The position numbers and the translations under genes were made by a program. A DNA stretch of 64,000 nt from Planctomycetota bacterium (GTDB taxonomy: Bacteria > Planctomycetota > UBA1135 > UBA2386), in assembly GCA_014192625.1 (NCBI GenBank), contig BJHM01000017.1, positions 1-64,000 on the forward strand, in the 5' to 3' direction. The notes under the pieces are model-generated. The model saw nothing but the letters and a program-made list of their open reading frames with translations, was not told where the DNA came from and ran no database searches. This document shows positions 1 to 8,881 of the stretch, piece by piece (within the stretch, counting starts at the first letter, position 1; the number at the start of each line of letters is the position of its first letter).

Positions 1-96
1 CTAGCAGTCGTCACAACAACCGGCATTGTGGTCGAGGTCGCGCGGCGGCGATCACCGATTGCCAGGTGAACCGCGCGTGAGTCTGTTGTTTTGCTG

Positions 97-208
97 CAGT
101 GAACCCCGTGCGGTGAACCCCGTGCGGTGAGCCCCGCGCAGTGAACCCCGTGCGGTGAGCCCCGTGCGGTGAACCTCGTGCGGTGAACCCCGTGCAGTGA
201 ACCCTGCC
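97..208. repeat. 14-bp minisatellite, 8 copies
   Basis: Eight head-to-tail copies of a 14-base unit, consensus CGGTGAACCCCGTG, with A/G changes at positions 2 and 7 and decay in the last copy. The array lies just beyond the 3' end of rlmN. The unit is not a multiple of three, so peptides read through it on either strand are repeat artefacts. No gene is visible in 1-280 apart from this array. Confidence 0.95.
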
Positions 209-280
209 TGACAAGTCCTGCGCGGTCGTTTGCTCTTGCGTGGACCATCGAGGACGCGCAACAAAGGCGGTGCGGATCCT

Positions 281-1345
281 TCAGGACGTGACTTTTGCGC
301 GGTCTACTTGGGCGCGGATTCGCAGTTGGCCGCACGCGGCCGACTTGTCGGCGCCGCGTTGACGACGGACGGTCACATTGATGCCGCCGCGCCGCAGATC
401 AGCGGCGAAGGTGTCGACCCGGCTGGATGCGGGGCGCCGCAGGCCGCGCGAGGTCAGTTCTTCAACTGGGTTCCATGGGATCAGATTGACGGTGCACGGC
501 AGTGCGTGCAGCACGTCAATCATCACCGCGGCATCCTGCGGCCGATCGTTGAGGCCTTCGAGCAACACGACTTCGAAGGTGACCTCGCGACCTTTTTGGC
601 CGAAGTAGCTGTTGGCTGCTGCGACGATTTCGCGCACCGAATGCTTGGTCGTAGGCACCAGGCGCTTGCGCAATTCGTCATCGGCAGCGTGCAGCGATAC
701 GGCAAGGTTGTAGGAGATGTCGGCGGCGGCAAACTGGGCCATCTGCTGCGGGTAGCCGGAGGTGCTCACCGTGATTCGGCGCGCGCCCATGTCGATGCCA
801 TTTGCATCGTGCAGTCGTGCCAGTGCGGGCAACAGGCCTGCGAGGTTGAGCATTGGCTCGCCCATGCCCATGACGACCAAGTTGGTAAGCGTGCGGCCTG
901 CCGGCAATCGGCGACGCGCATGCAGCACCTGCTCAACAATCTCGCCGCTGGTCAAGTTGCGCTTCACGCCATACATGCCGGACGCGCAGAACACGCAGCC
1001 GACCGGGCAGCCAACTTGCGACGAGACGCACAGCGTGGTGCGTTCGCCTTCTGGAATGATCACGCATTCCACGGTCTCGCCGTCGGCAAGTAGCAGCAGC
1101 AGTTTTTCGGTGCCGTCGGCTGCAAGTTCGGCGGTGGCTATCTTCGTGCTGTTGACCGGTGCGAATGCCGCGAGGGCAGTGCGCAGTTCCGGCGACAGGT
1201 TGCGCATCCCGTCGTAGTCGCTGGCGCCATGCCGGTAGAGCCAGTGGCTAACTTGGCGAGCTTGAAACGATTTGCCGCCGAGCCGCTCGACATTTTCGAG
1301 CAGAGTCTGGTCATCCAGTTCGGTGAGTGAAGACGGAGCGGCCAT
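281..1345 (-). CDS. rlmN: 23S rRNA A2503 / tRNA A37 C2-methyltransferase RlmN
   Basis: This is a radical-SAM enzyme that adds a methyl group to C2 of adenine 2503 in 23S rRNA and, in many bacteria, A37 of some tRNAs. At 354 aa it has the normal family length. The [4Fe-4S] cluster motif CxxxCxxC is at C113, C117 and C120, within GCPVGCVFCASG. The GMGEP and SLHA segments of the family are present, and the C-terminal AACGQLR segment carries the resolving cysteine that forms the methyl-carrier intermediate. The gene is the last in a minus-strand run tig-clpP-clpX-rlmN, 35 bases after clpX. Confidence 0.96.
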   Translation of the reverse strand: MAAPSSLTELDDQTLLENVERLGGKSFQARQVSHWLYRHGASDYDGMRNLSPELRTALAAFAPVNSTKIATAELAADGTEKLLLLLADGETVECVIIPEGERTTLCVSSQVGCPVGCVFCASGMYGVKRNLTSGEIVEQVLHARRRLPAGRTLTNLVVMGMGEPMLNLAGLLPALARLHDANGIDMGARRITVSTSGYPQQMAQFAAADISYNLAVSLHAADDELRKRLVPTTKHSVREIVAAANSYFGQKGREVTFEVVLLEGLNDRPQDAAVMIDVLHALPCTVNLIPWNPVEELTSRGLRRPASSRVDTFAADLRRGGINVTVRRQRGADKSAACGQLRIRAQVDRAKVTS

Positions 1346-1380
1346 GGGGATTTCTGTGGGTGACTCGCTGGCGCGAATGC

Positions 1381-2685
1381 TCAGGCAGTCTTCTTCGCTT
1401 GGTTCGTGCCGTCGCGGCCGCGTTCGATCAAGCGCTCGTTCACATACTCTTTCGTTACGACGAAGTGCTCGCCCTTGCGAGCGGAGAGTGTGAAGCGGAC
1501 CTCTAGCAGTAGTTCTTCAAACATCGCGCGCAGCGAGCGGACGCCGGTTTCTCGCTCCATCGCTTGTTGGGCGATCAAGCTGAGTGCCTCGTCGGTGAAC
1601 TCAAGTTGCACTCCGTCCATCGAGAACATGCCCTTGTACTGGCGCACCAGGGCATTCTTCGGTTCGGTCATGACGCGCAGGATTTCCTCGTGCGATAGCG
1701 AGCGCATCGCAACGGTGACCGGCAGCCGGCCGACGAACTCGGGGATCATGCCGAAGTCGATCAGATCCTTCTGGTCGAGGTATGGGATCAGCTTGTCGCG
1801 ATCGCGCGTCGTGGTCGTGGTGTCGACGTTGGGCCGATTCTGGTCGCCTTGGCCGAAGCCGATCACCTTCTGGCCGAGGCGGCGAGCGATGTATTGCTCG
1901 ATCCCGCTGAAGGTGCCACCGCAGATAAACAGGATGTGTTCCGTGTTCACCTGGATGTAGCTCTGCTCGGGGTGTTTGCGGCCGCCTTGCGGGGGGACGT
2001 TGGAAACCGTGCCTTCGAGGATCTTCAGCAGTGCTTGCTGCACGCCTTCACCGGAGACGTCGCGCGTGATGGAGACGTTGCTGGTTGTGCGGCCGATCTT
2101 GTCGATCTCGTCGATGTAGACGATGCCTTGCTGTGCGCGTTCGACGTCGAAGTTGGCGTTCTGGAGGAGGCGGAGCAGGATGTTTTCAACGTCTTCACCG
2201 ACGTAGCCAGCTTCGGTCAACGTCGTCGCATCGGCGATTGCGAACGGCACATCGAGGATCTTCGCCAGCGTGCGGGCGAGCAGCGTCTTGCCGGAGCCGG
2301 TCGGGCCGCACAGCAGGATGTTGCTCTTCTCAAGTTCCAGTTCGGGATTCTGGTAGCGCGCATGCAGACGGCGGTAGTGGCCGTAGACAGCTACCGAGAG
2401 CACCTTCTTGGCGCGCTCCTGACCAACTACGTAGTCGCTGAGCTTGCGATAGATTTCTTCGGGTGAGGGGACCTTGTCCTTTAGGAACAGGTCCTTCACA
2501 AACGTGGTGGGCGGTGCGCCAGTCGTTTTCTGCTTCTTGTCCTCTTCCTTGAGGATCGTGTTGCAGATCTCGATGCACTCGTTGCAGATGTAGACCCCTG
2601 GGGGCCCCGAGATCAAAGACAATACGTGGTGCCGCGACTTCTCACAGAAGGTGCAGCGCTCGATGGTTTTTCCTTTAGCTGCCAT
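1381..2685 (-). CDS. clpX: ATP-dependent Clp protease unfoldase subunit ClpX
   Basis: ClpX is the AAA+ hexamer that recognises tagged proteins, unfolds them and feeds them into ClpP. The 434-aa product starts with the four-cysteine zinc domain (CTFC near residue 12, then CNEC and the following Cys near 35-41), used for adaptor and substrate binding. The Walker A motif GPTGSGKT, Walker B VYIDEIDK and the sensor-2 region GVRSLR are intact. It lies 87 bases after clpP in the standard tig-clpP-clpX order, so co-transcription is likely. Confidence 0.97.
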   Translation of the reverse strand: MAAKGKTIERCTFCEKSRHHVLSLISGPPGVYICNECIEICNTILKEEDKKQKTTGAPPTTFVKDLFLKDKVPSPEEIYRKLSDYVVGQERAKKVLSVAVYGHYRRLHARYQNPELELEKSNILLCGPTGSGKTLLARTLAKILDVPFAIADATTLTEAGYVGEDVENILLRLLQNANFDVERAQQGIVYIDEIDKIGRTTSNVSITRDVSGEGVQQALLKILEGTVSNVPPQGGRKHPEQSYIQVNTEHILFICGGTFSGIEQYIARRLGQKVIGFGQGDQNRPNVDTTTTTRDRDKLIPYLDQKDLIDFGMIPEFVGRLPVTVAMRSLSHEEILRVMTEPKNALVRQYKGMFSMDGVQLEFTDEALSLIAQQAMERETGVRSLRAMFEELLLEVRFTLSARKGEHFVVTKEYVNERLIERGRDGTNQAKKTA

Positions 2686-2772
2686 GGATGAATTTGTGAC
2701 CCGTCGTTGATCGACGACGGGTCGAGCTACACATCCTAGCCCAAAAACCGTGTTCGCCGCTAGCTACCTGAG

Positions 2773-3372
2773 TTACTTGCTGCTCTCGACGATCTCGTCG
2801 ATCAGGCCGTATTTCTTGGCCTCGATTGCGCCCATGAAGAAATCCCGGTCGCTGTCCTTGCTCACCTGCTCGCCCGTGCGTCCAGAGTGCTTGCCGATGA
2901 TCGTCGACAAGGTGGTCTTTAGCCGGAGAATCTCCTCGGCCTGAATTGCGATGTCGATCGCAGTGCCGCCGACGCCGCCCCAAGGCTGATGGATCATGAT
3001 GCGCGAGTTCGGTAGAGCGTGGCGCTTGCCCTTCGTGCCTGCCGCCAGCAACACGGCACCCATCGATGCTGCCTGACCGATGCAGTAAGTAGATATTGGG
3101 CACGCAACGAATTGCATCGTGTCGTAGATCGCAAGGCCAGCTGTGACGCTGCCGCCTGGGGAGTTCAGGAACAGGTTGATGTCCTGGCTCTTGTTCTCTT
3201 TTTGCAAGAACAGCAGCTGGGCGATCACCGAGTTGGCGACCTGGTCGTCGATCGGCTCGCCGATGAATACGATCCGGTCCTCCAAAAGGCGGCTGTAGAT
3301 GTCGTACTGGCGCTCACCGCGGCCAGTTTTTTCGATTACGAAGGGCAGAATGTAGTCGTTGACGATGCTCAT
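2773..3372 (-). CDS. clpP: ATP-dependent Clp protease proteolytic subunit ClpP
   Basis: This is the serine peptidase that forms the tetradecameric degradation chamber used by ClpX. The 199-aa protein has the catalytic Ser103 in GQAASMGA, His128 in RIMIHQP and the Asp-containing KDSDRD segment near residue 175. The SPGG oxyanion strand is at about 71-74. The N-terminus ([14 protein letters not shown]) has only a short propeptide-like stretch. It starts 12 bases after tig and precedes clpX. Confidence 0.97.
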   Translation of the reverse strand: MSIVNDYILPFVIEKTGRGERQYDIYSRLLEDRIVFIGEPIDDQVANSVIAQLLFLQKENKSQDINLFLNSPGGSVTAGLAIYDTMQFVACPISTYCIGQAASMGAVLLAAGTKGKRHALPNSRIMIHQPWGGVGGTAIDIAIQAEEILRLKTTLSTIIGKHSGRTGEQVSKDSDRDFFMGAIEAKKYGLIDEIVESSK

Positions 3373-3384
3373 GTTTTGGATGGC

Positions 3385-4683
3385 CTACTTGGTCTGCTTA
3401 TCGACGATCGTGGCACTGTCTCTGAGGAAATTGCGCACCTTGCGTTCCAAGATGGCCAAGCGCAATTCGCCGAGCTGTTTGTTTTTCTCGAGATGTTCGA
3501 CAACTTGTTCGGGCGACGCGTTGTTGGCGAGCGCGAGGTTTTGGATCTCACTATTCACGTCGGTCTCAGTGACGAACAACTTCTGCTGCCGCGCAATTGC
3601 CTCAATCAGGAAGAACAACCGAACGCGGCGCTGACCGTCCTGGTTGGCTTCGTCCTTCGACTCTTCCAGCTTCTTGTCGATCTCGTCTTTTGCCATCCCC
3701 TTCTGCTTCATTCGCTCGGCGAAGTTCTGCAGTGCGGCCTCCTGTTGTTCTTCGATCAACGATGCCGGCAACGGAAAGTCATGTGCCGCGACTAGCTGCT
3801 CAAGACACTGGTCTTCCTGGCGAGCCTTGCCGGCCCGAACTTTTTCTTGGGCGATGCGCGACTTGAGGTCCAACCGCAGGGCATCCAGCGATTCGAAGTC
3901 GAGCAACTTCGCCATCGAGTCGTCGATCGGCGCGGGCAGCACACGCAGCACTTCGTGCACGGTGATCTTTGCCATGCCTTGCGTGCCGCGATACGAGTCC
4001 TTCTCAAAGTTCTCGGGGAACGTCACCGGCACCTCGACCTGCTGGCCTTTTTCTGCGCCGGTCAGTGCGGTGGCAAACGTGCCTGCGTCGCTGCCCGCGA
4101 TTGGGATGCGGGTGTTGAGCTGAGTGCCTTTGCGCTCGAGCACCACGGCACCGCCTGCATCGACGAACAACAGGTCGGCTTTTACGAAGTCGCCATCCTT
4201 GGCGGGCTCGGTGACCGACTTGATGGCGCGCTTTTGGTTGGCGATCTCGTTTAGCGCGTTGTCGACATCCGTGTCGTTTGCCTCTGCCTCAAACGTGTCG
4301 ACCTTGAGCCCCTTGGTCTCCTTGAGATCGAACTTAGGGCGGACATCCAACATCACCTTGAACTCAAAACTCGCGCCGGGTTTTACTTCGAGTTGTTCGA
4401 AGTCATCGATGCGGACGCGACCAACCGGCGTCAGCTCTTGCTGGCGGCAAGCTTCATTGAAGGCACTGTTGACCAATTGCTCCTTCGCCTCGCGCAGGAT
4501 TTCGGGCCCATGGTGCTTCTCAATAAACTTCCGCGGCACCTTGCCGGGGCGGAAGCCTTTCCGCTGGGCCTGTTTGGTAGCAGACGAAAAAAGTTCATCC
4601 AAGTGCTCCTGCACGCTGTTCGGTGGGAGCTGAATGGACAACGTACGGCTGCAGGGGCCGGTCTCGGCAACCTGAACTTGCAT
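3385..4683 (-). CDS. tig: Trigger factor
   Basis: Trigger factor is the ribosome-bound chaperone and peptidyl-prolyl isomerase that meets nascent chains at the exit tunnel. The 432-aa protein has the ribosome-docking signature GFRPGKVP at residues 43-50, an FKBP-like middle domain at about 160-245 and a helical C-terminal arm rich in Glu, Lys and Gln. It heads the tig-clpP-clpX cluster. The 136-base gap upstream (4684-4819) is the probable leader; I see no recognisable riboswitch in it. Confidence 0.95.
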   Translation of the reverse strand: MQVQVAETGPCSRTLSIQLPPNSVQEHLDELFSSATKQAQRKGFRPGKVPRKFIEKHHGPEILREAKEQLVNSAFNEACRQQELTPVGRVRIDDFEQLEVKPGASFEFKVMLDVRPKFDLKETKGLKVDTFEAEANDTDVDNALNEIANQKRAIKSVTEPAKDGDFVKADLLFVDAGGAVVLERKGTQLNTRIPIAGSDAGTFATALTGAEKGQQVEVPVTFPENFEKDSYRGTQGMAKITVHEVLRVLPAPIDDSMAKLLDFESLDALRLDLKSRIAQEKVRAGKARQEDQCLEQLVAAHDFPLPASLIEEQQEAALQNFAERMKQKGMAKDEIDKKLEESKDEANQDGQRRVRLFFLIEAIARQQKLFVTETDVNSEIQNLALANNASPEQVVEHLEKNKQLGELRLAILERKVRNFLRDSATIVDKQTK

Positions 4684-4819
4684 GGCGCGGGTGGGGAAAC
4701 GGAGGGATTGGAACGAAAACCGGCATCAGCCGGGCACCCCAAACGGGCGTGGCATCTTGTCCCTACGAGTGGCGCGGGTCAAGGAACGAACCGAGTGGTT
4801 GCGCAGGATGTCTCCTGCC

Positions 4820-6118
4820 CTAGCGCGATTTTTCCTTCGGCATCTTCAGGCCTTCTTTGAACGCGCGGATCTTGTCCTGCTGTAGGGCTTCCTGAAAACT
4901 CGGGTCTTCCTGGTTGATGGCCGCGAGGTCTTCCAGCGTGGCGCTCGCCCGCTGCAGGTAGTCGAGCACCTTCGACCAGCGCTTCTTGTGGGCCTCACAG
5001 CGTGCCAAGTTGAGTTGGGCCTTTCTGGTGGTCTGGGCACTCTGGCTGAATTCGATGACCTTCTCCAGGTCATCGCTGGCCTCGCTGTATTCTTCCGTCG
5101 CGAGGTAGATGTTGGCGCGCCGCTCGTAGGTTTTGGAGTCGCGGCGGAGCTGCGATTTTTTTAGCTGATCGCTGAGCACATTCTTCAGCTTTTTGAGCCC
5201 TGAACTGTCGCCGAGAGTGCGCAGCGAAAGTGCGGACTGCAACCCGAGCGAGTCGATGTCGCCATCATCGAGCAACTTGTGCAGTCGGCGGCAGGTGGCA
5301 TCGTTCCCCCTGGGCGCAACCTTGGCCAAGACCTGCACGAGCCGTTTTTTGTCGTTGTAGTCGAGCCGATCATTGTCGAGCAGCAGCATCAATGCCTTGG
5401 CGGCGGCATCATTATCGGTGGCTGCAGCGCCAAGGTAATCGACGTAACTCATCAACAGCTTGGCCTCGGTCTCGCTGGCGAGCGCCTGCAGCACAACGGG
5501 CACGGAAGACGGCGGTGCGGCGGCCACCAGATAGTCGAGCACCGCTTCACGCAGGTTGCGGTCGGGCGAAGTCACAAGGGGTGAGATCGATGCTGCGGCA
5601 GCCTTGGATTTCAGTTGGCAAAGCGAACTGATCGCGATCTCGCGGTCTTCTTGGCTGCCGTGGTCTACCGCGTCGATCAGCAGTTGCTCCGCCCGCAGAT
5701 TTTGCGTGTGGCCGAGCAAATGCAGTCCTTCCTGTCGCGCGGTGTCGTTGCCACTTGTGAGCAACTCGGCGATCGCATCGAGGAAGCTGATGGGGTCGAG
5801 TAGCTCCAGCACGCGTCGACAGTTGCCGGCGAGGATGCGGGTATTGGTGGAACCCTGCAGCGGTTGCAGTTTTTCCAGTAGCAAGGGCACAACGTTGTCG
5901 CCGAGTGCAGCAATCGTCCGGAATTGCTTGTCGAGGTAGCTCGCGTTGGTGCGGTAATCGAGGGCAAAGTCTTGCCAATACGGTTGCAGGGCCTGCTCTT
6001 GCACAGCACGCGATCGATCGGCGCGGCCGCGTGCAAGGATGGGTAAGTCGCGCAACAAGACCTGGGCCGGCAGTGCACAGGCAATGGCCAGCAACGGGAG
6101 CCAGCGAACGGTCCACAT
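4820..6118 (-). CDS. Secreted HEAT/TPR-repeat protein of unknown function
   Basis: The 432-aa product begins with a signal peptide (MWTVRWLPLLAIACALPAQ). From about 70 to 270 it shows HEAT-type helical repeats, seen as recurring hydrophobic helices with Asp, Arg and Asn turns. A charged TPR-like region follows at about 300-400. No catalytic motif is visible. Such proteins usually act as periplasmic scaffolds, but the partner is unknown. It sits upstream of tig on the same strand and diverges from mnmG across a 220-base gap, so it probably has its own promoter there. Confidence 0.85.
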   Translation of the reverse strand: MWTVRWLPLLAIACALPAQVLLRDLPILARGRADRSRAVQEQALQPYWQDFALDYRTNASYLDKQFRTIAALGDNVVPLLLEKLQPLQGSTNTRILAGNCRRVLELLDPISFLDAIAELLTSGNDTARQEGLHLLGHTQNLRAEQLLIDAVDHGSQEDREIAISSLCQLKSKAAAASISPLVTSPDRNLREAVLDYLVAAAPPSSVPVVLQALASETEAKLLMSYVDYLGAAATDNDAAAKALMLLLDNDRLDYNDKKRLVQVLAKVAPRGNDATCRRLHKLLDDGDIDSLGLQSALSLRTLGDSSGLKKLKNVLSDQLKKSQLRRDSKTYERRANIYLATEEYSEASDDLEKVIEFSQSAQTTRKAQLNLARCEAHKKRWSKVLDYLQRASATLEDLAAINQEDPSFQEALQQDKIRAFKEGLKMPKEKSR

Positions 6119-6338
6119 GCGGGCAGTCTAATGAGCCAGCCGTGCGGCACCAGAAAACGTTCGCCGGGTCGCCTTCAAGTCGCGGCTCCGCAAGGTCGAT
6201 GGCAGGCAAATGTGGACCTACGTGTTGCGGCACTATCAGCAGCTGCGTGCGATTTATACTCATAGCCGCCCGGCCTGATCCCAACCGGCAACTCGGCGAC
6301 TACTCATAGGCCTGGCTGCTGGTAACCTTGCGCGCCCG

Positions 6339-8192
6339 ATGCGCGACTTCGATGTAGTGGTGGTGGGTGGTGGACATGCTGGCATCGAGGCCGCATGCGC
6401 AGCCGCACGCATGGGACGTCGCACCGCGATGGTGGTATTGGACCCGGCCGCAATCGGTCGCATGTCGTGTAACCCTGCGATCGGCGGGCTCGCGAAGGGC
6501 CAGATGGTGCGTGAAGTGGATGCACTCGGCGGTGAGATGGCGCTGGCGACAGACGCTGCCGGCATTCAGTTTCGGATGCTCAATACCAGCAAGGGGCCAG
6601 CGGTGCGCTCGCCGCGCGCGCAGTGTGATCGTGAGGCCTACAACCGCTGGATGGTTTTGCGATTGTTGAGCTACCCAAACCTCTCCGTGCTCACCGGCGA
6701 AGCGGTCGCTCTGGCTTGCGTCGGTGGGCCAACGGGACAGCGCATCGATGGCGTTTCACTTGCGGATGGCACGATGGTGCGCGCGCCTGCGGTGGTGCTG
6801 ACGACCGGCACCTTCCTTGGTGGTCGTTTGTTTGCCGGCGAGTGGGAGCAGCCGGGCGGTCGCTACGACGAACGGCCTGCGTCGCGCATGAGTGAGTCAC
6901 TAAGGCAGCATGGATTGCGACTTGGCCGGCACAAAACCGGCACGCCACCGCGCCTGCGCCGCGATTCGATCGACTACTCGGTTTGCGCGGAGCAGTGCGG
7001 GGACGATCCGCCGCAGCCGTTCTCGTTCCGCACCCGCGCGCTCAACGTCAAGCAGATGAGTTGCTGGCTCACGCATACGACAACGGCGACGCACAAGATT
7101 ATTGCCGCCAATGCCGAGCGCTCGCCGATGTTCACGGGCCGGATCCGCGGTTCAGGGCCGCGCTATTGTCCAAGCGTCGAGGACAAGGTCGTGCGCTTTG
7201 CCGACCAAGACAGTCATCAGGTTTTTCTGGAGCCTGAGGGCCGCAACAGCTTGGAGGTCTACCCGAGCGGCATCTCGACGAGTCTGCCCGAAGCAGTACA
7301 GAAGGAATTTCTGCGCACCATTCCTGGTCTCGAACAAGTCGAAGTGCTGCGGCCTGGTTACGCAGTCGAGTACGACTACCTGTGCACCGACCAACTGCGC
7401 GCCGACCTGCAAGTTGCCGGGGTCGCGGGTTTGTTCTCTGCTGGTCAGATCAACGGCACCAGCGGCTATGAAGAAGCGGCGGGGCAAGGCATCGTCGCTG
7501 GCATCAATGCGGCGCGTTTTGCCCGCGGCGAGTCGGCGATAGTGATCGACCGAGCTACGGCGTATCTCGGCGTGATGGTCGATGACCTGTGTCGCGTCAA
7601 CCCGAGCGAGCCGTATCGGATGTTCACCAGTCGCGCTGAATTCCGGTTGCTGTTGCGTAGCGACAACGCCGACCGACGCCTTGCGGCATTGGCAGAGCGA
7701 CTTTGTCTGGTGACCAATGAGGTGGCCACCGCGGTGCAGCAAAAAGAGTCGCACATCCGCGCCGCTTTGCAGATGTGTGAGCTGCGGCGGCATGACGGCC
7801 GCACCTTGACCGAGTGGCTGCGGCGGCCCGAGGTCATGATTGAGCAGCTGCTCGCTTGGGACGAATCGTTTGCGCAGCTGCAGTTGACGCCGCCGGAGCT
7901 CGCTGAGGTTGAGGCGGAGGTGAAATATGCCGGCTACATCGCGCGGCAGCAGATGGAAGTGGAGCGGTTGCGGCGCATGGAAGATCGGCGCTTGCCAGCT
8001 TCGCTTGACTATGCAGCGATTCCTGGACTTAGCAGCGAAGCGCGCGGCCGGTTGCTGCAACGAAGACCACAATCGCTCGGTGAAGCCTCGCGCATCCCGG
8101 GCGTGCGGCCCGTCGATGTGCAGTTGATCCTCGTGCTGCTCGCGCGTGGCGAGCGCAGCGGGCCAGTGGCTACAGTTGAAGTACAGCCCTGA
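6339..8192 (+). CDS. mnmG: tRNA uridine-5-carboxymethylaminomethyl modification enzyme MnmG
   Basis: MnmG works with MnmE to install the cmnm5 group on U34 of tRNAs, using FAD and methylene-tetrahydrofolate. The 617-aa protein has the N-terminal FAD motif VVVGGGHAGIEAA (about 7-19). The GidA signatures GRMSCNPAIGG (about 46) and NGTSGYEEAAGQG (near 370) are both present, and the C-terminal helical MnmE-binding domain is complete. The last 23 bases overlap the end of the convergent ruvA. mnmA, the other U34-modification gene, lies about 48 kb away. Confidence 0.97.
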   Translation: MRDFDVVVVGGGHAGIEAACAAARMGRRTAMVVLDPAAIGRMSCNPAIGGLAKGQMVREVDALGGEMALATDAAGIQFRMLNTSKGPAVRSPRAQCDREAYNRWMVLRLLSYPNLSVLTGEAVALACVGGPTGQRIDGVSLADGTMVRAPAVVLTTGTFLGGRLFAGEWEQPGGRYDERPASRMSESLRQHGLRLGRHKTGTPPRLRRDSIDYSVCAEQCGDDPPQPFSFRTRALNVKQMSCWLTHTTTATHKIIAANAERSPMFTGRIRGSGPRYCPSVEDKVVRFADQDSHQVFLEPEGRNSLEVYPSGISTSLPEAVQKEFLRTIPGLEQVEVLRPGYAVEYDYLCTDQLRADLQVAGVAGLFSAGQINGTSGYEEAAGQGIVAGINAARFARGESAIVIDRATAYLGVMVDDLCRVNPSEPYRMFTSRAEFRLLLRSDNADRRLAALAERLCLVTNEVATAVQQKESHIRAALQMCELRRHDGRTLTEWLRRPEVMIEQLLAWDESFAQLQLTPPELAEVEAEVKYAGYIARQQMEVERLRRMEDRRLPASLDYAAIPGLSSEARGRLLQRRPQSLGEASRIPGVRPVDVQLILVLLARGERSGPVATVEVQP

Positions 8193-8751
8193 CGAGTTCT
8201 TCCGTCTGAGCGTTGGCGAGCTTGCCTTGCACCTTGGTCAACTTGTCGCGGGCTTCCTTATCGGAGTAGCCGAGAGTGATCAGCGCCGCTACGGCATCCT
8301 CGGTAGTCTGCGACAGCAGTGCCGCGTTTGGTTCGCGTTGACCGATGTCGAGCTTTTGCACCGAGTCGCGCAGTTCGAGGCAGAGCCGCTCCGCAGTTTT
8401 TTGGCCGATGCCCTTCACGCGTTTTAGTGCCGCGACGTCGCTGCTTGCGATCGCGGTGACGACCTCGGCGGGCGAGTAGACGCTGAGGATCGACAACACC
8501 GTCGACGGGCCGACGCCGCTCGTCGACAACAGCTTGCGCGCCAATTCGCGTTCGCTGCGCGTGGCAAAGCCGAGCAGCGATGGCGTGCCGTCGACGACGT
8601 GCAAAATCGTGTATAGCGTCGTCTGCTGGTTGGTCTGCAGTGCGGCGGCCGTGGTCAGCGAGACCTTCAGCTCATAACCCACGCCAGCCACGCGCAGCAC
8701 CACGCGCGAACTCAGCTTCTCGGTAACTTCGCCGACGAGGTGGTCATACAT
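8170..8751 (-). CDS. ruvA: Holliday junction branch migration protein RuvA
   Basis: RuvA binds four-way junctions and loads the RuvB motor. The 193-aa protein has the N-terminal OB-fold (MYDHLVGEVTEK...), tandem helix-hairpin-helix motifs in domain II (TSGVGPSTVLSIL near 77, KGIGQKTAERL near 114) and a small C-terminal RuvB-binding domain (residues 145-193). Neither ruvB nor ruvC is beside it. Its 3' end overlaps mnmG in a tail-to-tail arrangement. Confidence 0.95.
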   Translation of the reverse strand: MYDHLVGEVTEKLSSRVVLRVAGVGYELKVSLTTAAALQTNQQTTLYTILHVVDGTPSLLGFATRSERELARKLLSTSGVGPSTVLSILSVYSPAEVVTAIASSDVAALKRVKGIGQKTAERLCLELRDSVQKLDIGQREPNAALLSQTTEDAVAALITLGYSDKEARDKLTKVQGKLANAQTEELVRAVLQL

Positions 8752-8830
8752 GATCGTGAGACTGCCTTCCGTGCGCTTTGGTGACTGGCACTGCCGCGCG
8801 TGTGGTCGAAGGATCTGGCGCAGGATTGCC

Positions 8831-8867
8831 CGCGCAGGGTGGCCCGCGCAGGGTGGCCCGCGCAGGA
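8831..8867. repeat. Short 14-bp tandem repeat, 2.6 copies
   Basis: Two perfect copies of CGCGCAGGGTGGCC and a partial third, in the 130-base gap between the 5' end of ruvA and the 3' end of the alpha-CTD/TPR gene. The unit length matches the arrays near 97 and 29596, but the sequence does not. Confidence 0.85.
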
Positions 8868-8881
8868 CCAGCTACCCGGTA

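Noticed and set aside
11-264. Repeat peptides readable on the minus strand around 11-264
   Set aside because: They are a direct translation of the 14-bp repeat; no start context or family resemblance supports a protein.
230-1093. A long open frame opposite rlmN
   Set aside because: It lies antisense to a clearly conserved gene; in GC-rich DNA such shadow frames are expected.
1849-2466. Open frames antisense to clpX and its Walker region
   Set aside because: They have no recognisable domains and the sense gene is certain.
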